This document shows positions 1-10,496 of a stretch of DNA of 17,587 nt, in pieces. Each line of letters starts with the position of its first letter. Positions within the stretch are counted from its first letter, which is position 1. Made by a program: the position numbers and the translations under genes. The stretch is from NCBI GenBank assembly GCA_017412025.1, contig JAFQOY010000216.1, positions 1 to 17,587 of the forward strand. Direction: 5' to 3'. The notes beneath the pieces were generated by a model, which worked only from the letters and a program-made list of their open reading frames with translations, made no database searches and had not been told where the DNA came from. The DNA comes from Clostridia bacterium. GTDB taxonomy: Bacteria > Bacillota_A > Clostridia > Christensenellales > Aristaeellaceae.

Positions 1-3210
<3,210 letters not shown>

Positions 3211-3279
3211 TTACTGCGCCTGCCTCGTTTTTTTGCATGTTTAGCCGCAGATATGGTTTGCATATATTCCGCCAGGCGC

Positions 3280-3310
3280 AAAAAACGCCGGCGCATTTCT
3301 GCGCCGGAAA
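3280..3310 (-). terminator. Intrinsic terminator of the minus-strand GT2 gene
   Basis: An 8-bp perfect stem (3288-3295 with 3300-3307, loop TTTC) is followed on the minus strand by CG and a run of six T. It begins 2-5 bp after the stop codon of the GT2 gene at 3312-4286, separating it from the pyruvate:ferredoxin oxidoreductase unit downstream. Confidence 0.85.
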
Positions 3311-3311
3311 T

Positions 3312-4286
3312 TCATTTTCTGCTGTACAGCGCTGAAAATGCGCGAAGCGAAGCGCGCATCAGCAGCCCCTGCGCCGCCACCAGCGCATCGCCGCTATTGA
3401 TGGCATACCCGGAAAGCTCGCGCTGGTTGCGCCGCGCAAAGTCCGTCGCCTCGCACGCAATCTCCGGCGGCAGGCCGTAGGCCGTGATATTCTTGACCGT
3501 GCTCAGCGCAATCTGGCCCACGCGGCGGGAAAGCGCGCGCCGGGCGGGCACATCCTGCGTATCCCCGGCAAGCGCATGCAGCCTGCGGCAGACCTCAAGA
3601 TAGCTTGCGCACCAGCGGCTCGAACGCGCAAAGGACTTCATGATGCTCCCCTCGCGCTGACGGTAGCGCAGGATCACATCCTCATACGCCGCCGCGCGCT
3701 GCGCGCACAGCAGAGCAGGCGCCTGAAACAGCTCGTCCTCAAAGAGCAGCCCCTCCGCCATGCGCAGACGGTTTTCCCTAAGAAACGCAAGCCTGTAAAC
3801 GCACTGCCAGACCATTGGCTCGTACATGTCCGCACGGCACTGCGACGCAAACAGCGCCGCGCCCGTCATCACTTGAGTCGCCTCAATCGCCGCGCCCGGC
3901 GTTTCCTTCCCCGTCTCATCGTCAAAGCAGACATATCTGGCCTTGGCGATATCCAGCGCGTTTTCCTTCGCGGCGCGCGCAAGGCGGTAAAGCGCCTGCG
4001 GCTCGGGCAGGTCGTCGCTGTCAAGGAAATAGACGTACTCGCCCTGCGCCTGGTCAAGCCCGGTATTGCGCGCGGCGGAAAGACCGCCGTTTGCAGCCCT
4101 GCGGATCACGCGGGCATTTGCATGCGCGCGGCAGAAATCCGCGGCGATTGCCGCGCACCCGTCATGTCCGCAGTCGTCCACCAGCAGGATTTCGCACGCC
4201 TCCCCCGGCAGCTGCGCCGCGCGCTCAAGGCAGCTGCCGATATACTTTTCCACATGATAAAACGGTATCACGACGCTGAGCAGCAT
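3312..4286 (-). CDS. GT2 family glycosyltransferase (GT-A fold)
   Basis: This 324-residue protein is a cytosolic inverting glycosyltransferase of family GT2, probably adding a sugar from a nucleotide-sugar donor to a surface polysaccharide or glycolipid. The N-terminus is typical: VVIPFY at 5-10, the nucleotide-binding acidic pair VDD at 36-38, NGGLSAARNTG at 66-76, and the metal-binding DSDD at 89-92. No convincing transmembrane segment is visible, unlike the two GT2 proteins across the divergent promoter region. The ATG at 4286 follows AAGGAG by 10 nt. The gene is divergent from the 4404-6996 cluster and has its own terminator. Acceptor and donor sugars cannot be read from sequence. Confidence 0.93.
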   Translation of the reverse strand: MLLSVVIPFYHVEKYIGSCLERAAQLPGEACEILLVDDCGHDGCAAIAADFCRAHANARVIRRAANGGLSAARNTGLDQAQGEYVYFLDSDDLPEPQALYRLARAAKENALDIAKARYVCFDDETGKETPGAAIEATQVMTGAALFASQCRADMYEPMVWQCVYRLAFLRENRLRMAEGLLFEDELFQAPALLCAQRAAAYEDVILRYRQREGSIMKSFARSSRWCASYLEVCRRLHALAGDTQDVPARRALSRRVGQIALSTVKNITAYGLPPEIACEATDFARRNQRELSGYAINSGDALVAAQGLLMRASLRAFSALYSRK

Positions 4287-4324
4287 GGCGTTTGATCTCC
4301 TTCCGCGCCGCGCAATTCTCTCCC

Positions 4325-4353
4325 TTGCGCATCATGGCGTTTTGTGCGATAAT
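4325..4353 (+). promoter_or_regulatory. Probable promoter of the rightward glycosyltransferase cluster
   Basis: TTGCGC (4325-4330) and GATAAT (4348-4353) are separated by 17 bp, each hexamer close to consensus. The start codon at 4404 lies about 50 bp downstream. The same 117-bp gap must also carry the leftward promoter for the divergent GT2 gene. Confidence 0.6.
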
Positions 4354-4369
4354 AAAGTATCTATGGCGT

Positions 4370-4375
4370 ATTATA
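4370..4375 (-). promoter_or_regulatory. Candidate -10 box for the leftward GT2 gene
   Basis: On the minus strand this reads TATAAT, 84 bp before the start codon at 4286. The hexamer 17 bp upstream (TTCCCT) is a poor -35, so only the -10 is convincing. It overlaps the transcribed leader of the opposite-strand cluster, so the two promoters could interfere. Confidence 0.45.
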
Positions 4376-4403
4376 GCATATTTATCCGCTGGAGGGAAGC
4401 AGA

Positions 4404-5336
4404 ATGATCAGCGTGATCGTCATCGGCAAAAACGAAAGCGCGCGGCTTGAAAACTGCATGCGCAGCATCCAGCAGGCGCTCGGCGTGCTCAAGCACGAGA
4501 TTCTCTACGTCGATTCGCGCTCTACAGATGACAGCGTCGCCCGCGCAAAGGCGCATGGCGCGCGCTGCTTCCTGCTCAGCGATGAAAACACCACAGCGGG
4601 GCTCGGCCGTTATATCGGCACGCAGGAGGCTGAAGGCGAATACCTGCTGTTCCTTGACGGGGATATGGAGCTGATGCCGGGCTTTTGCGAACAGGCCATG
4701 ATGACCATCGCCTCAAGGGATGCTGCCGGCGTGACCGGCATCCGCGAGGACGTCTACTTGAAAGACGGAAAAGCCGCCGGGCATAACGAGAATTACTTCA
4801 TGTGCACACAGGCGCGCGTCTGCCCCGAATTCGGCGGCGCGCTGTTCATCAAGGCCGACGCGCTCAAGCAGGCCGGCGGCTGGTCGCCGGACACCATCGC
4901 CTGCGAGGAGGCCGAGCTGCATGCCCGCCTGCGCGCATGCGGTTTATGCGTGATGGAAATCCCCGTGCCGATGATTCGCCATACCGACGCCGTGCGCGAC
5001 GGACGCGGCGTGCTGGGCACGGTCTTCTCCCGCCGCCGTCTGGGCGAGGGGCAGGCGCTTCGCTGCGCCATGGCGCTTGGCAAGGCCAACGCCTATCTGC
5101 GCTTTGAGCAGGAAAAGTTCTCCCTGTACGTCATCGACTGGATCTGCGTGCTGCTCATCCTGCTCTTTGGCATATACGGCGCTTTAGGCGCGCTGTTCTT
5201 CCAGGCAGCGCAGCTGGGCCGGTGCATCGCCCGCAGGCGCATGCGCTCTTTTGTCTCCCAGAAGCTCTTCTTCTTTGCCTTCCCCTGCGGCCTTGCGACG
5301 TACAAAAAACGCAGCCGCGCTTACACACAGGCTTAA
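4404..5336 (+). CDS. GT2 family glycosyltransferase with C-terminal membrane anchor
   Basis: This 310-residue protein has the GT2 signature: VIVIGKNES at 4-12, the nucleotide-binding VDSRSTDDS at 36-44, and the metal-binding DGD at 85-87. A hydrophobic helix lies at about 241-268, so the catalytic domain is likely held at the inner face of the membrane. GEYLLFLDGD and the later GGALFIKADALKQAGGW are typical of enzymes building exopolysaccharide or glycolipid. The ATG at 4404 follows GGAGG by 8 nt. Only 30 bp separate it from the next GT2 gene, so they are probably co-transcribed and act on the same product. The sugar specificity is unknown. Confidence 0.93.
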   Translation: MISVIVIGKNESARLENCMRSIQQALGVLKHEILYVDSRSTDDSVARAKAHGARCFLLSDENTTAGLGRYIGTQEAEGEYLLFLDGDMELMPGFCEQAMMTIASRDAAGVTGIREDVYLKDGKAAGHNENYFMCTQARVCPEFGGALFIKADALKQAGGWSPDTIACEEAELHARLRACGLCVMEIPVPMIRHTDAVRDGRGVLGTVFSRRRLGEGQALRCAMALGKANAYLRFEQEKFSLYVIDWICVLLILLFGIYGALGALFFQAAQLGRCIARRRMRSFVSQKLFFFAFPCGLATYKKRSRAYTQA

Positions 5337-5366
5337 TCCCATTTCTCACACAGAAACGGTGTATAC

Positions 5367-6350
5367 ATGATGATCAGAATCAGCTTTATCGTCGTCGCGT
5401 ACAACGCGGAGCGCTGCCTCGGCGATCTGCTTGAGGATCTGCTTGCCCAGAGCGTACCGAAGAAAAGCATTCAGGCGCTTCTGGTGGACAGCGCCTCCAG
5501 CGACAATACCCGGCGCATCATGGAGGAATTTGCCGCGCGCGCCCCGTTTGAAACGCTGGTGCTCGACAACCCCAGGCGCTGGCTGGCCAGCGGCATCAAC
5601 GTCGCGCTCGCCGCCGCCACAGGCGACGCCGTCATCCGGCTGGACGCGCATGCCCGCATGCCCGCCGATTTCCTTGAAAAGAACGTGCGTGCGCTCCAGC
5701 GGGGCGAGGATATTGTCGGCGGCTGCGTCGCCGGCGGCGAACCCAGGGGCGCGTGGGAAAGCGTGCTGCGCACGGTGGATACCTCCCGCTTCTGCGGCGG
5801 CGCAGCGCCCTTCCGCAACAGCGGCGAGGCGCGCTATGTCGATACGCTGGCCTATGCGCTCTACCGCCGCGAGGTATACGATGCCGTCGGCCTGTACGAC
5901 GAGCGCCTGCGCCGCACCGAGGACAACGACATGCACTACCGCATGCGCAAAGCAGGCTACAGGTTCTACTTTTCGCCCGATATTCTCTCCTATCACGCCG
6001 CGAGAAGCACGCTGCGCGGCCAGCTCCGCCAGAAGTGGGGCAACGGCTACTGGATCGGCCGCACGATGCGCATCCAGCCGCGCTGCTTCGCGCCGAGGCA
6101 TCTGATCCCCGCCGCGTTTGTGCTGGCGCTGCTGCTGTGCGCGCTGCTGCTGCCTGTGTGGCCGCTGCCGTTGGCGCTGCTGGTGCTTGCCTATGGCATC
6201 TGCGACCTGTATTTCGCCATTGCCGGCGCGATGAGCCAGTCCCGCGGAAGGCTTGCCGCGCTGCTTGCGCTGCCGTTTCTCTTCCCGGCCGTGCACATCG
6301 TATACGGCGCGGCGACCATCGCCGGGCTTGCGCATACAGGCAGGAAATAA
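5367..6350 (+). CDS. GT2 glycosyltransferase, ExoA-like, with C-terminal membrane helices
   Basis: This 327-residue protein resembles the succinoglycan-type ExoA branch of GT2. It carries ISFIVVAYNAE near the N-terminus, VDSASSDNT at 40-48, and RLDAHARMP at 91-99, where DAH replaces the usual DxD as in ExoA-like enzymes. It also has the acidic TEDND at 184-188 and a basic RQKWGNGYW stretch at 221-229 that may bind the acceptor or the membrane. Three hydrophobic segments at about 246-263, 265-290 and 296-322 anchor it in the membrane. Two ATG codons lie in tandem at 5367 and 5370. I see no strong Shine-Dalgarno, so translation may be coupled to the gene 30 bp upstream. It probably extends an exopolysaccharide or lipid-linked glycan. 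Confidence 0.92.
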   Translation: MMIRISFIVVAYNAERCLGDLLEDLLAQSVPKKSIQALLVDSASSDNTRRIMEEFAARAPFETLVLDNPRRWLASGINVALAAATGDAVIRLDAHARMPADFLEKNVRALQRGEDIVGGCVAGGEPRGAWESVLRTVDTSRFCGGAAPFRNSGEARYVDTLAYALYRREVYDAVGLYDERLRRTEDNDMHYRMRKAGYRFYFSPDILSYHAARSTLRGQLRQKWGNGYWIGRTMRIQPRCFAPRHLIPAAFVLALLLCALLLPVWPLPLALLVLAYGICDLYFAIAGAMSQSRGRLAALLALPFLFPAVHIVYGAATIAGLAHTGRK

Positions 6351-6393
6351 CCAGCCGGATATCGCCGCATGATTCACGAAGGGAGGCTTCGCC

Positions 6394-6996
6394 TTGCTCA
6401 GCTGGATTGAAGACGTCACCCGATTCATCTTCCTTGAGGACGCGCCCGAAAAAGCGGATATCCTCTTTATCCCGGGCAACGGGCACGCCGCGCCCTCCGA
6501 GCTGGCCGCCCGTCTCTTTCGCGAAGGCTTTGCGCCGTATGTCATCCCCTCCGGCCGGTACGCCATCGGGCTGCCCGCCTTTGCCGGCCAGGTTTCCGGC
6601 GTCAGGCGCTACGAAGGTCCGTTTGAAACCGAGTGGGCTTTCATGCGCCATATTCTCATGGAAAACGGCGTGCCGGACAGCGCGATCCTGCGCGAGGACG
6701 AGGCGACCTATACCTATCAAAACGCCATCCACTCAAGGAAGCGGACGGACGAGCTGGGGCTCCGCATCCGCAGCGCCATCATCTGCTGTATGCCCGTGCA
6801 TGCGCGCAGGGCGAAAATGTACTACGAAACGCTCTTTCCCGAGGCAAGACTGACGGTCTGCCCGGCTCCGGGCGCGTCCGTCACGAAGGACAACTGGATG
6901 CACAGCGAAACGGGCGTGGATACCGTGCTTGGCGAACTGGAGCGCTGCGGAAGCCAGTTCCACGCGATCCTCCGGGACGTCATGCGTCTGACCTGA
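6394..6996 (+). CDS. DUF218 / YdcF-SanA-like protein
   Basis: This 200-residue protein has the DUF218 (ElyC/SanA/YdcF) pattern: an early hydrophobic-strand PGNG motif (LFIPGNGHAAPSELAARLF), a central stretch ending in NGVPDSAIL, then a TYTYQNAIHSRK helix matching the family's T..NA signature. Characterised relatives affect envelope integrity or lipid-carrier-dependent glycan synthesis, but the chemistry of the family is not settled. The start is TTG at 6394, preceded by GGGAGG with 7 nt spacing. Only 43 bp separate it from the ExoA-like gene, which suggests the same transcript and an envelope role. No signal peptide or transmembrane helix is visible, unlike SanA and ElyC, so it is closer to the soluble YdcF type. 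Confidence 0.85.
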   Translation: MLSWIEDVTRFIFLEDAPEKADILFIPGNGHAAPSELAARLFREGFAPYVIPSGRYAIGLPAFAGQVSGVRRYEGPFETEWAFMRHILMENGVPDSAILREDEATYTYQNAIHSRKRTDELGLRIRSAIICCMPVHARRAKMYYETLFPEARLTVCPAPGASVTKDNWMHSETGVDTVLGELERCGSQFHAILRDVMRLT

Positions 6997-7030
6997 GCGG
7001 CCCGAGTTTTCCACATTTTTCCTGTCTCTG

Positions 7031-7059
7031 TTGATTTTTCTGCCGGTATACCGTATAAT
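7031..7059 (+). promoter_or_regulatory. Promoter of the THF riboswitch-folT unit
   Basis: TTGATT (7031-7036), a 17-bp spacer and a perfect TATAAT (7054-7059) form a strong housekeeping promoter. The transcript should begin near 7066, directly ahead of the riboswitch aptamer. Confidence 0.85.
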
Positions 7060-7087
7060 GCACTTGTCACAAGCGATTCGTGAAGAT

Positions 7088-7200
7088 GACGGGCGCCGCT
7101 GTGCTGCGGCGACGAAGAAGATGCGTTAAGTGCTCATGCAAGGGAATAACATGGGACGAAGAAGGCAAGGCCTTCGCGGTATCTCTTTGGCCCCGACTGT
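7088..7200 (+). ncRNA. Tetrahydrofolate (THF) riboswitch, folT leader
   Basis: The core runs from about 7117 to 7196 and matches the remembered THF-I aptamer in order. It has GCGTTAAGTG (7123-7132), a 6-bp helix CTCATG/CATGGG around a loop containing GGGA, then ACGAAG, a GAAGGC/GCCTTC hairpin, and GCGGTATCT. GCGGTATCT closes the long helix with AGAT-GCG, leaving the usual asymmetric GGT loop. The GGG of the loop can pair with CCC at about 7191-7194, as in the known pseudoknot. An extra hairpin CGCCGC/GCGGCG at 7094-7111 lies just 5' of the core. The downstream gene is folT, the classical target. The expression platform is unclear; a CTCC at about 7239 could mask the GGAGG at 7266-7270. An Rfam RF01831 covariance search would settle the assignment. 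Confidence 0.85.
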
Positions 7201-7279
7201 CTCTTTACCCCGGATTTGAATTTGTCATCTCTGCGAATCTCCCCTGCCCTTTACGGGTGATTTTCGGAGGTGATTTTTT

Positions 7280-7843
7280 ATGCTTTCCGTTCTTTCCTTT
7301 ATCCGTTCCCAGTTTGCCGATTCCCTGCGCGCCCTCAGGCGCACGTCCACGGTCACAACCGCAGGCCTTCTGCTGGCCATCCAGATGGTGCTCTCCTCCT
7401 ACGGCGTGATTGAGGTGACCGACAGCCTCAAGATCTCCCTGGCGCATCTCGCCCTCGCGCCCACGGCCATCCTCTTTGGCCCTGTCGCCGCCGCGCTGCA
7501 GGGCGCGCTCAGCGACGTCCTGGGGTTCCTGCTCAAGCCAACCGGCCCGTATTTCCCCGGCTTCACGCTCACGGCGCTGCTGGGCGGGCTGATCTACGGC
7601 CTCTTCCTCTACAGGACGAAGCACGCGCTCTGGCAGATCGTGCTGGCCAGGCTGGTCATCATCGTCTTTGTCAACATCTGCCTCAACACGGTGTTCCTCA
7701 CCATGCTCTACGGCCCGTCGCGTCTGGCGACGCTGCCGCTGCGCGCATTCAAAAACATCATTCAGCTGCCGATTGACTGTCTGCTGCTCAGCGCCGTGTG
7801 CCGCTTCGTGCGGCGCATGCCCGCCGCCGCGCACTATCGCTGA
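7280..7843 (+). CDS. folT: Folate-specific ECF transporter S component (FolT)
   Basis: This 187-residue polytopic membrane protein should bind folate and hand it to a shared ECF energising module (EcfA-A'-T), which is not encoded in this window. It fits the FolT-type S-component family in length. It also shows the family's conserved central stretch: LAPTAILFGPVAAALQGALSD followed by GFLLKPTGPYFPGFT and the GGLIYGLFLYR segment. About six hydrophobic helices can be counted. The ATG at 7280 follows GGAGG (7266-7270) by 9 nt. The upstream THF riboswitch independently supports folate as the substrate. The gene is monocistronic and ends just before a terminator hairpin that is duplicated around an inserted repeat element. 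Confidence 0.92.
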   Translation: MLSVLSFIRSQFADSLRALRRTSTVTTAGLLLAIQMVLSSYGVIEVTDSLKISLAHLALAPTAILFGPVAAALQGALSDVLGFLLKPTGPYFPGFTLTALLGGLIYGLFLYRTKHALWQIVLARLVIIVFVNICLNTVFLTMLYGPSRLATLPLRAFKNIIQLPIDCLLLSAVCRFVRRMPAAAHYR

Positions 7844-7856
7844 TTGCTCCCAAATG

Positions 7857-7885
7857 CTTCGAGGACCGGATTGCTCCGGTCCTCG
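7857..7885 (+). repeat. Gene-proximal copy of the folT terminator hairpin, without T-tract
   Basis: This is an 11-bp perfect stem (7860-7870 with 7875-7885, loop TTGC) preceded by CTT. It is identical over 29 bp to 8167-8195. It is followed by CAAAG instead of a T-run, so it should terminate poorly. I read it as one of two target copies created when the element at 7886-8166 inserted. Confidence 0.85.
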
Positions 7886-8166
7886 CAAAGTATCAACAAA
7901 ACCGCTGCAAGTACTCCCTCAGTCTGCCTCCGGCAGCCAGCTCCCTCAGGAGGGAGCCTCCAACGAAACTTTTCAGAAATAAGAAATTCTTGTTCTGATA
8001 AGCATTTTTGATGCCTCCCTCTTGACGGGCGCGTAGTTCAACCGCCGCCAGTGGCGGATACAGGATGAATGAAGCGCCGAGGCTTTAGCCGAGGATGGGA
8101 CCATCCGCAGGATGGTGGAAGGAGTGGTACATAGGTGCTTATTCAAAAACAACTTGTATCAACAGT
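7886..8166 (+). mobile_element. Short non-coding repeat element (type C) bracketed by terminator copies
   Basis: These 281 bp carry no plausible gene but are rich in short palindromes: CTGCC/GGCAG, CTCCCT/AGGGAG, CCGCC/GGCGG, GGCTTTAGCC and GGATGG/CCATCC. The nonamer GTATCAACA occurs at both ends (7890-7898 and 8156-8164). From memory, similar CTCCCTCAGTC...CAGCTCCCTC stretches recur in intergenic regions of gut Clostridia; that recollection is unverified. Both sides carry an identical 29-bp copy of the folT terminator hairpin. The strand is arbitrary. It is likely non-autonomous. Confidence 0.65.
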
Positions 8167-8199
8167 CTTCGAGGACCGGATTGCTCCGGTCCTCGTTTT
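8167..8199 (+). terminator. folT intrinsic terminator, distal copy with T-tract
   Basis: The same 11-bp stem with TTGC loop (8170-8195) is here followed by TTTTG, giving a working intrinsic terminator for rightward transcription. On the minus strand there is no T-run after the hairpin, so it is a poor terminator for the convergent gene at 8209-8829. Confidence 0.8.
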
Positions 8200-8208
8200 G
8201 TATTTGCT

Positions 8209-8829
8209 TTACTTCACAATCGCCACGGCGTTCATCTGCGGCGGCAGGGACATGGTCATCGCGCCGGTGGTATACGCAGTGATCGCGTCGCCGACGGCAA
8301 TCTCCTGCGCGTTTTCCGGCAGGGTGATGATCACCTCTTCGCCGGTGTCCGCACGCTTGACGGTGATCCTGCCATCCGCAATCTCCGTCACCTCGCCCTC
8401 GACGGCGTATACGCCCACGAGCAGCGCCGTGATCTGCGCGGGGATGGAGCGCGTCATCTTGCCGTCGTACACCACGCGGACAACCTGGCCGATTTCAATC
8501 GCCTCAGCGCCCTCGATGATCGTATCCTCCATGAGGTTCGCCTGCACCATGCCCATCTCGCCCGCGTCAAGCAGGATGTACGCGTCCGTGATCTCCGTCA
8601 CCGTGCCGAAAAGCTCCACAGCCTCAGACTCCGCTTCCTCAGAAACCTCTGCGGAAACGTCCTGCAGATCCGCAGCCGTCTCCTGCTGCTCAGCGTCAGT
8701 CCCGGTCTGTACAGTGGTCACCGCCATGTCAGTCTGCTCCTGCTTTTCGCTCATCGCAACAAACGCGACACAGGCTGCCGCAATGACAATCACCAGAATC
8801 GCAGCCACGATCATCGTATTCTTCTTCAT
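8209..8829 (-). CDS. Membrane-anchored protein with two OB-like repeats, unknown function
   Basis: This 206-residue protein is not recognised as a named family. Residues 5-26 form one hydrophobic N-terminal segment ending in a weak lipobox-like AAAC (Cys20). Residues 27-70 are an acidic, Gln/Thr/Glu-rich linker. The rest is two tandem copies of a small beta-rich unit. GTVTEI at 75-80 recurs as GEVTEI at 145-150, and GKMTRSIPAQITA at 123-135 recurs as GAMTMSLPPQMNA at 189-201. The pattern resembles short OB-type domains of exported Firmicute proteins, where they sit outside the membrane. The ATG at 8829 follows AGGAGG by 9 nt; an upstream in-frame ATG at 8889 lacks a ribosome site. It lies behind a terminator, so it is probably a separate unit, though no clear promoter was found. 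Confidence 0.75.
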   Translation of the reverse strand: MKKNTMIVAAILVIVIAAACVAFVAMSEKQEQTDMAVTTVQTGTDAEQQETAADLQDVSAEVSEEAESEAVELFGTVTEITDAYILLDAGEMGMVQANLMEDTIIEGAEAIEIGQVVRVVYDGKMTRSIPAQITALLVGVYAVEGEVTEIADGRITVKRADTGEEVIITLPENAQEIAVGDAITAYTTGAMTMSLPPQMNAVAIVK

Positions 8830-8899
8830 AATCTGTATCCTCCTGAAATTCCAATCATTTTCTCCTCCGGCCTCTTCACCGGACACCATAAAAGACGGA

Positions 8900-8927
8900 C
8901 AAAACCGGGAATTTCTTCCCGGTTTTG
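8900..8927 (-). terminator. Terminator at the end of the three-gene secreted-protein operon
   Basis: A 12-bp perfect stem (8900-8911 with 8916-8927) encloses a 4-nt loop. The 3' arm on the minus strand ends in GGTTTTG, and a T-rich run follows shortly after. It lies 14 bp past the stop codon at 8941. On the plus strand a run of seven T sits a few bases after the hairpin, so it may work both ways. Confidence 0.75.
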
Positions 8928-8940
8928 CAGATTTTTTTGA

Positions 8941-9675
8941 TCAGAACGTCGGATAGTTGATGTAGGTGAGCGTATTTGCGCTTTCCGTCGTGCCGTCGCT
9001 GTAGCGCACCTTCTTGATCGCGATGCAGATGTAATCCGCTTCGGCGGACATGGGCACGCGCATGTAATCGCAGTAATTCATCTGCCCGGGCTTGAGGTTC
9101 ATCTTCTGAGAGAACGTATACGGATACGCCTTCTCGATGATCTCATCGCCCCACACGTCGATGCTGTAGACGGAAAACTCGATTGCGATGATGGTCTTTT
9201 TCAGGGAGATGTTCTTGACCCGGACCTTGTAATCCATGTCGCAGCCGCGAACCTGAAGTCTTCCGGCGTAGAGGGGCAGCATCGCCGTGACGGCTGGTTC
9301 GCTCCAACTGCCCTTGTAGTATTCGCCGTACACATAGTTTCCGCTCTTCAGCTTCGATACGGTTCTCTCGTCCATCTCGCCGTTGATCGTCAGCTGGTTG
9401 TTCTCCTGAAAGAGCTTCACGCGCTGCACCGTCGTATCGTTATAGTCCTCGCTCAGCGTCGAGCCCGGGGTGAAATAGCCGATGGACTGCAGCTTCTCCT
9501 TGATCCTGAGCACGTTGCTGCCGCTGTCTCCCCTCTTGCAGGGGCTGTACTGCGCATCGACCGCTTTACGGATTTTATTCTCAAATCCCACGATTGAAAC
9601 CGCGTTGGCGTGTACAGGCGTCAGAATCAGCGCCGCAAGAAGTACGGCAATAAACCGTATGCGAATACTTTTCAT
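8941..9675 (-). CDS. Secreted peptidoglycan-binding protein, paralogue 1 of a tandem pair
   Basis: This 244-residue protein has a signal peptide (residues 1-25, ending VHANA). A PG_binding_1-type domain lies at about 44-105, with KRGDSGSNVLRIKEKLQSIG and the later LTINGEMDERT. A beta-rich C-terminal domain occupies about 140-240. The C-terminal domain has VKNISLKKTI, LKPGQMNY and KKVRYSDGTT, a signature shared with three neighbours. No catalytic motif is seen, so it probably binds cell wall rather than cleaving it. The ATG at 9675 begins the signal peptide. GGAGG lies 12 bp upstream, a rather long spacing, so translation may be partly coupled to the previous gene 35 bp away. The neighbouring copy (9711-10457) is nearly identical over long DNA stretches, which points to recent duplication or gene conversion. 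Confidence 0.85.
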   Translation of the reverse strand: MKSIRIRFIAVLLAALILTPVHANAVSIVGFENKIRKAVDAQYSPCKRGDSGSNVLRIKEKLQSIGYFTPGSTLSEDYNDTTVQRVKLFQENNQLTINGEMDERTVSKLKSGNYVYGEYYKGSWSEPAVTAMLPLYAGRLQVRGCDMDYKVRVKNISLKKTIIAIEFSVYSIDVWGDEIIEKAYPYTFSQKMNLKPGQMNYCDYMRVPMSAEADYICIAIKKVRYSDGTTESANTLTYINYPTF

Positions 9676-9710
9676 ATTTGCTTTGAGCCTCCATGGTTCT
9701 GCAATCCGTT

Positions 9711-10457
9711 TTACCAGTTGCACGGATAGTTGATGTAATGAAGCGAATCCGCATACGCTGTCGTGCCGTCGCTGTAGCGCACCTTCTTGATCGCAATGCA
9801 GATATAATGTGCATCGGCAGACATCGGAACGCGCATGTACTCGCAGTAATTCATCTGCCCGGGCTTGAGATCCATCTTCTGAGAGAACGTATACGGGTAT
9901 TCTTTCTCGATGATCTCATCACCCCACACGTCGATGCTGTAGACGGAAAACTCGATTGCGATGATGGTCTTTTTCAGGGAGATGTTCTTGACCCGGACCT
10001 TATAGTTCATGTCGCAGTCCCGGATCTGATGATACCCACCGTAGAGCGGCAGCGTCGCCGTGACGGCTGGTTCGCTCCAATAACCCTTATAGTATGGGCC
10101 GTATATACAGCTGCCGCTGTTGATCTTCGTCCGCGTTCTGTCATCAATCTCTCCATTGATCGTCAGCTGGTTGTTCTCCTGAAAGAGCTTGACGCGCTGC
10201 ACCGTCGTATCGTTGAAGTCCTCGCTCAGCGATGAACCCGGCGTAAAATAACCGTAATCCTGCAGCTTTTTCTTGAGGTTCAGCACGCCTTCGCCGCTGT
10301 CGCCCCGGCTATAAGTACCATATGTATTATTATTATATTCTTTTAGCCTATCAACCAATGATCCAAAGGCAGCATGCGCACAAACCGGAATCGTCAGCAG
10401 CGATATCATCAGCAGCGCCGCAACCAGCGCATATCTCATTCTTTTCATTCTTTTCAT
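9711..10457 (-). CDS. Secreted peptidoglycan-binding protein, paralogue 2 of a tandem pair
   Basis: This 248-residue protein has a signal peptide (1-29, ending VCAHA). A PG_binding_1 domain at about 48-110 shows SRGDSGEGVLNLKKKLQDYG and a LTINGEIDDRT segment. The C-terminal domain is the same as in its downstream copy, with VKNISLKKTI, LKPGQMNY and KKVRYSDGTT. Signal peptides and the segment around 110-140 differ between the two copies, while the rest is almost the same. AGGAG stands 6 nt before the ATG at 10457, which is followed by further in-frame ATGs at codons 4 and 7. It is the middle gene of an apparent three-gene operon, with 39 bp and 35 bp gaps. A wall-binding role is inferred from the domain; its partner or ligand is unknown. 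Confidence 0.85.
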   Translation of the reverse strand: MKRMKRMRYALVAALLMISLLTIPVCAHAAFGSLVDRLKEYNNNTYGTYSRGDSGEGVLNLKKKLQDYGYFTPGSSLSEDFNDTTVQRVKLFQENNQLTINGEIDDRTRTKINSGSCIYGPYYKGYWSEPAVTATLPLYGGYHQIRDCDMNYKVRVKNISLKKTIIAIEFSVYSIDVWGDEIIEKEYPYTFSQKMDLKPGQMNYCEYMRVPMSADAHYICIAIKKVRYSDGTTAYADSLHYINYPCNW

Positions 10458-10496
10458 CCTTCTCTCCTCTGTTTTTCCCTTTCCATATCGTCGGAT

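Noticed and set aside
5346..6853. Long open frames (366-406 codons) on both strands across the ExoA-like gene
   Set aside because: They are low-complexity Arg/Ala/Pro-rich shadows of a GC-rich GT2 gene that has clear family motifs.
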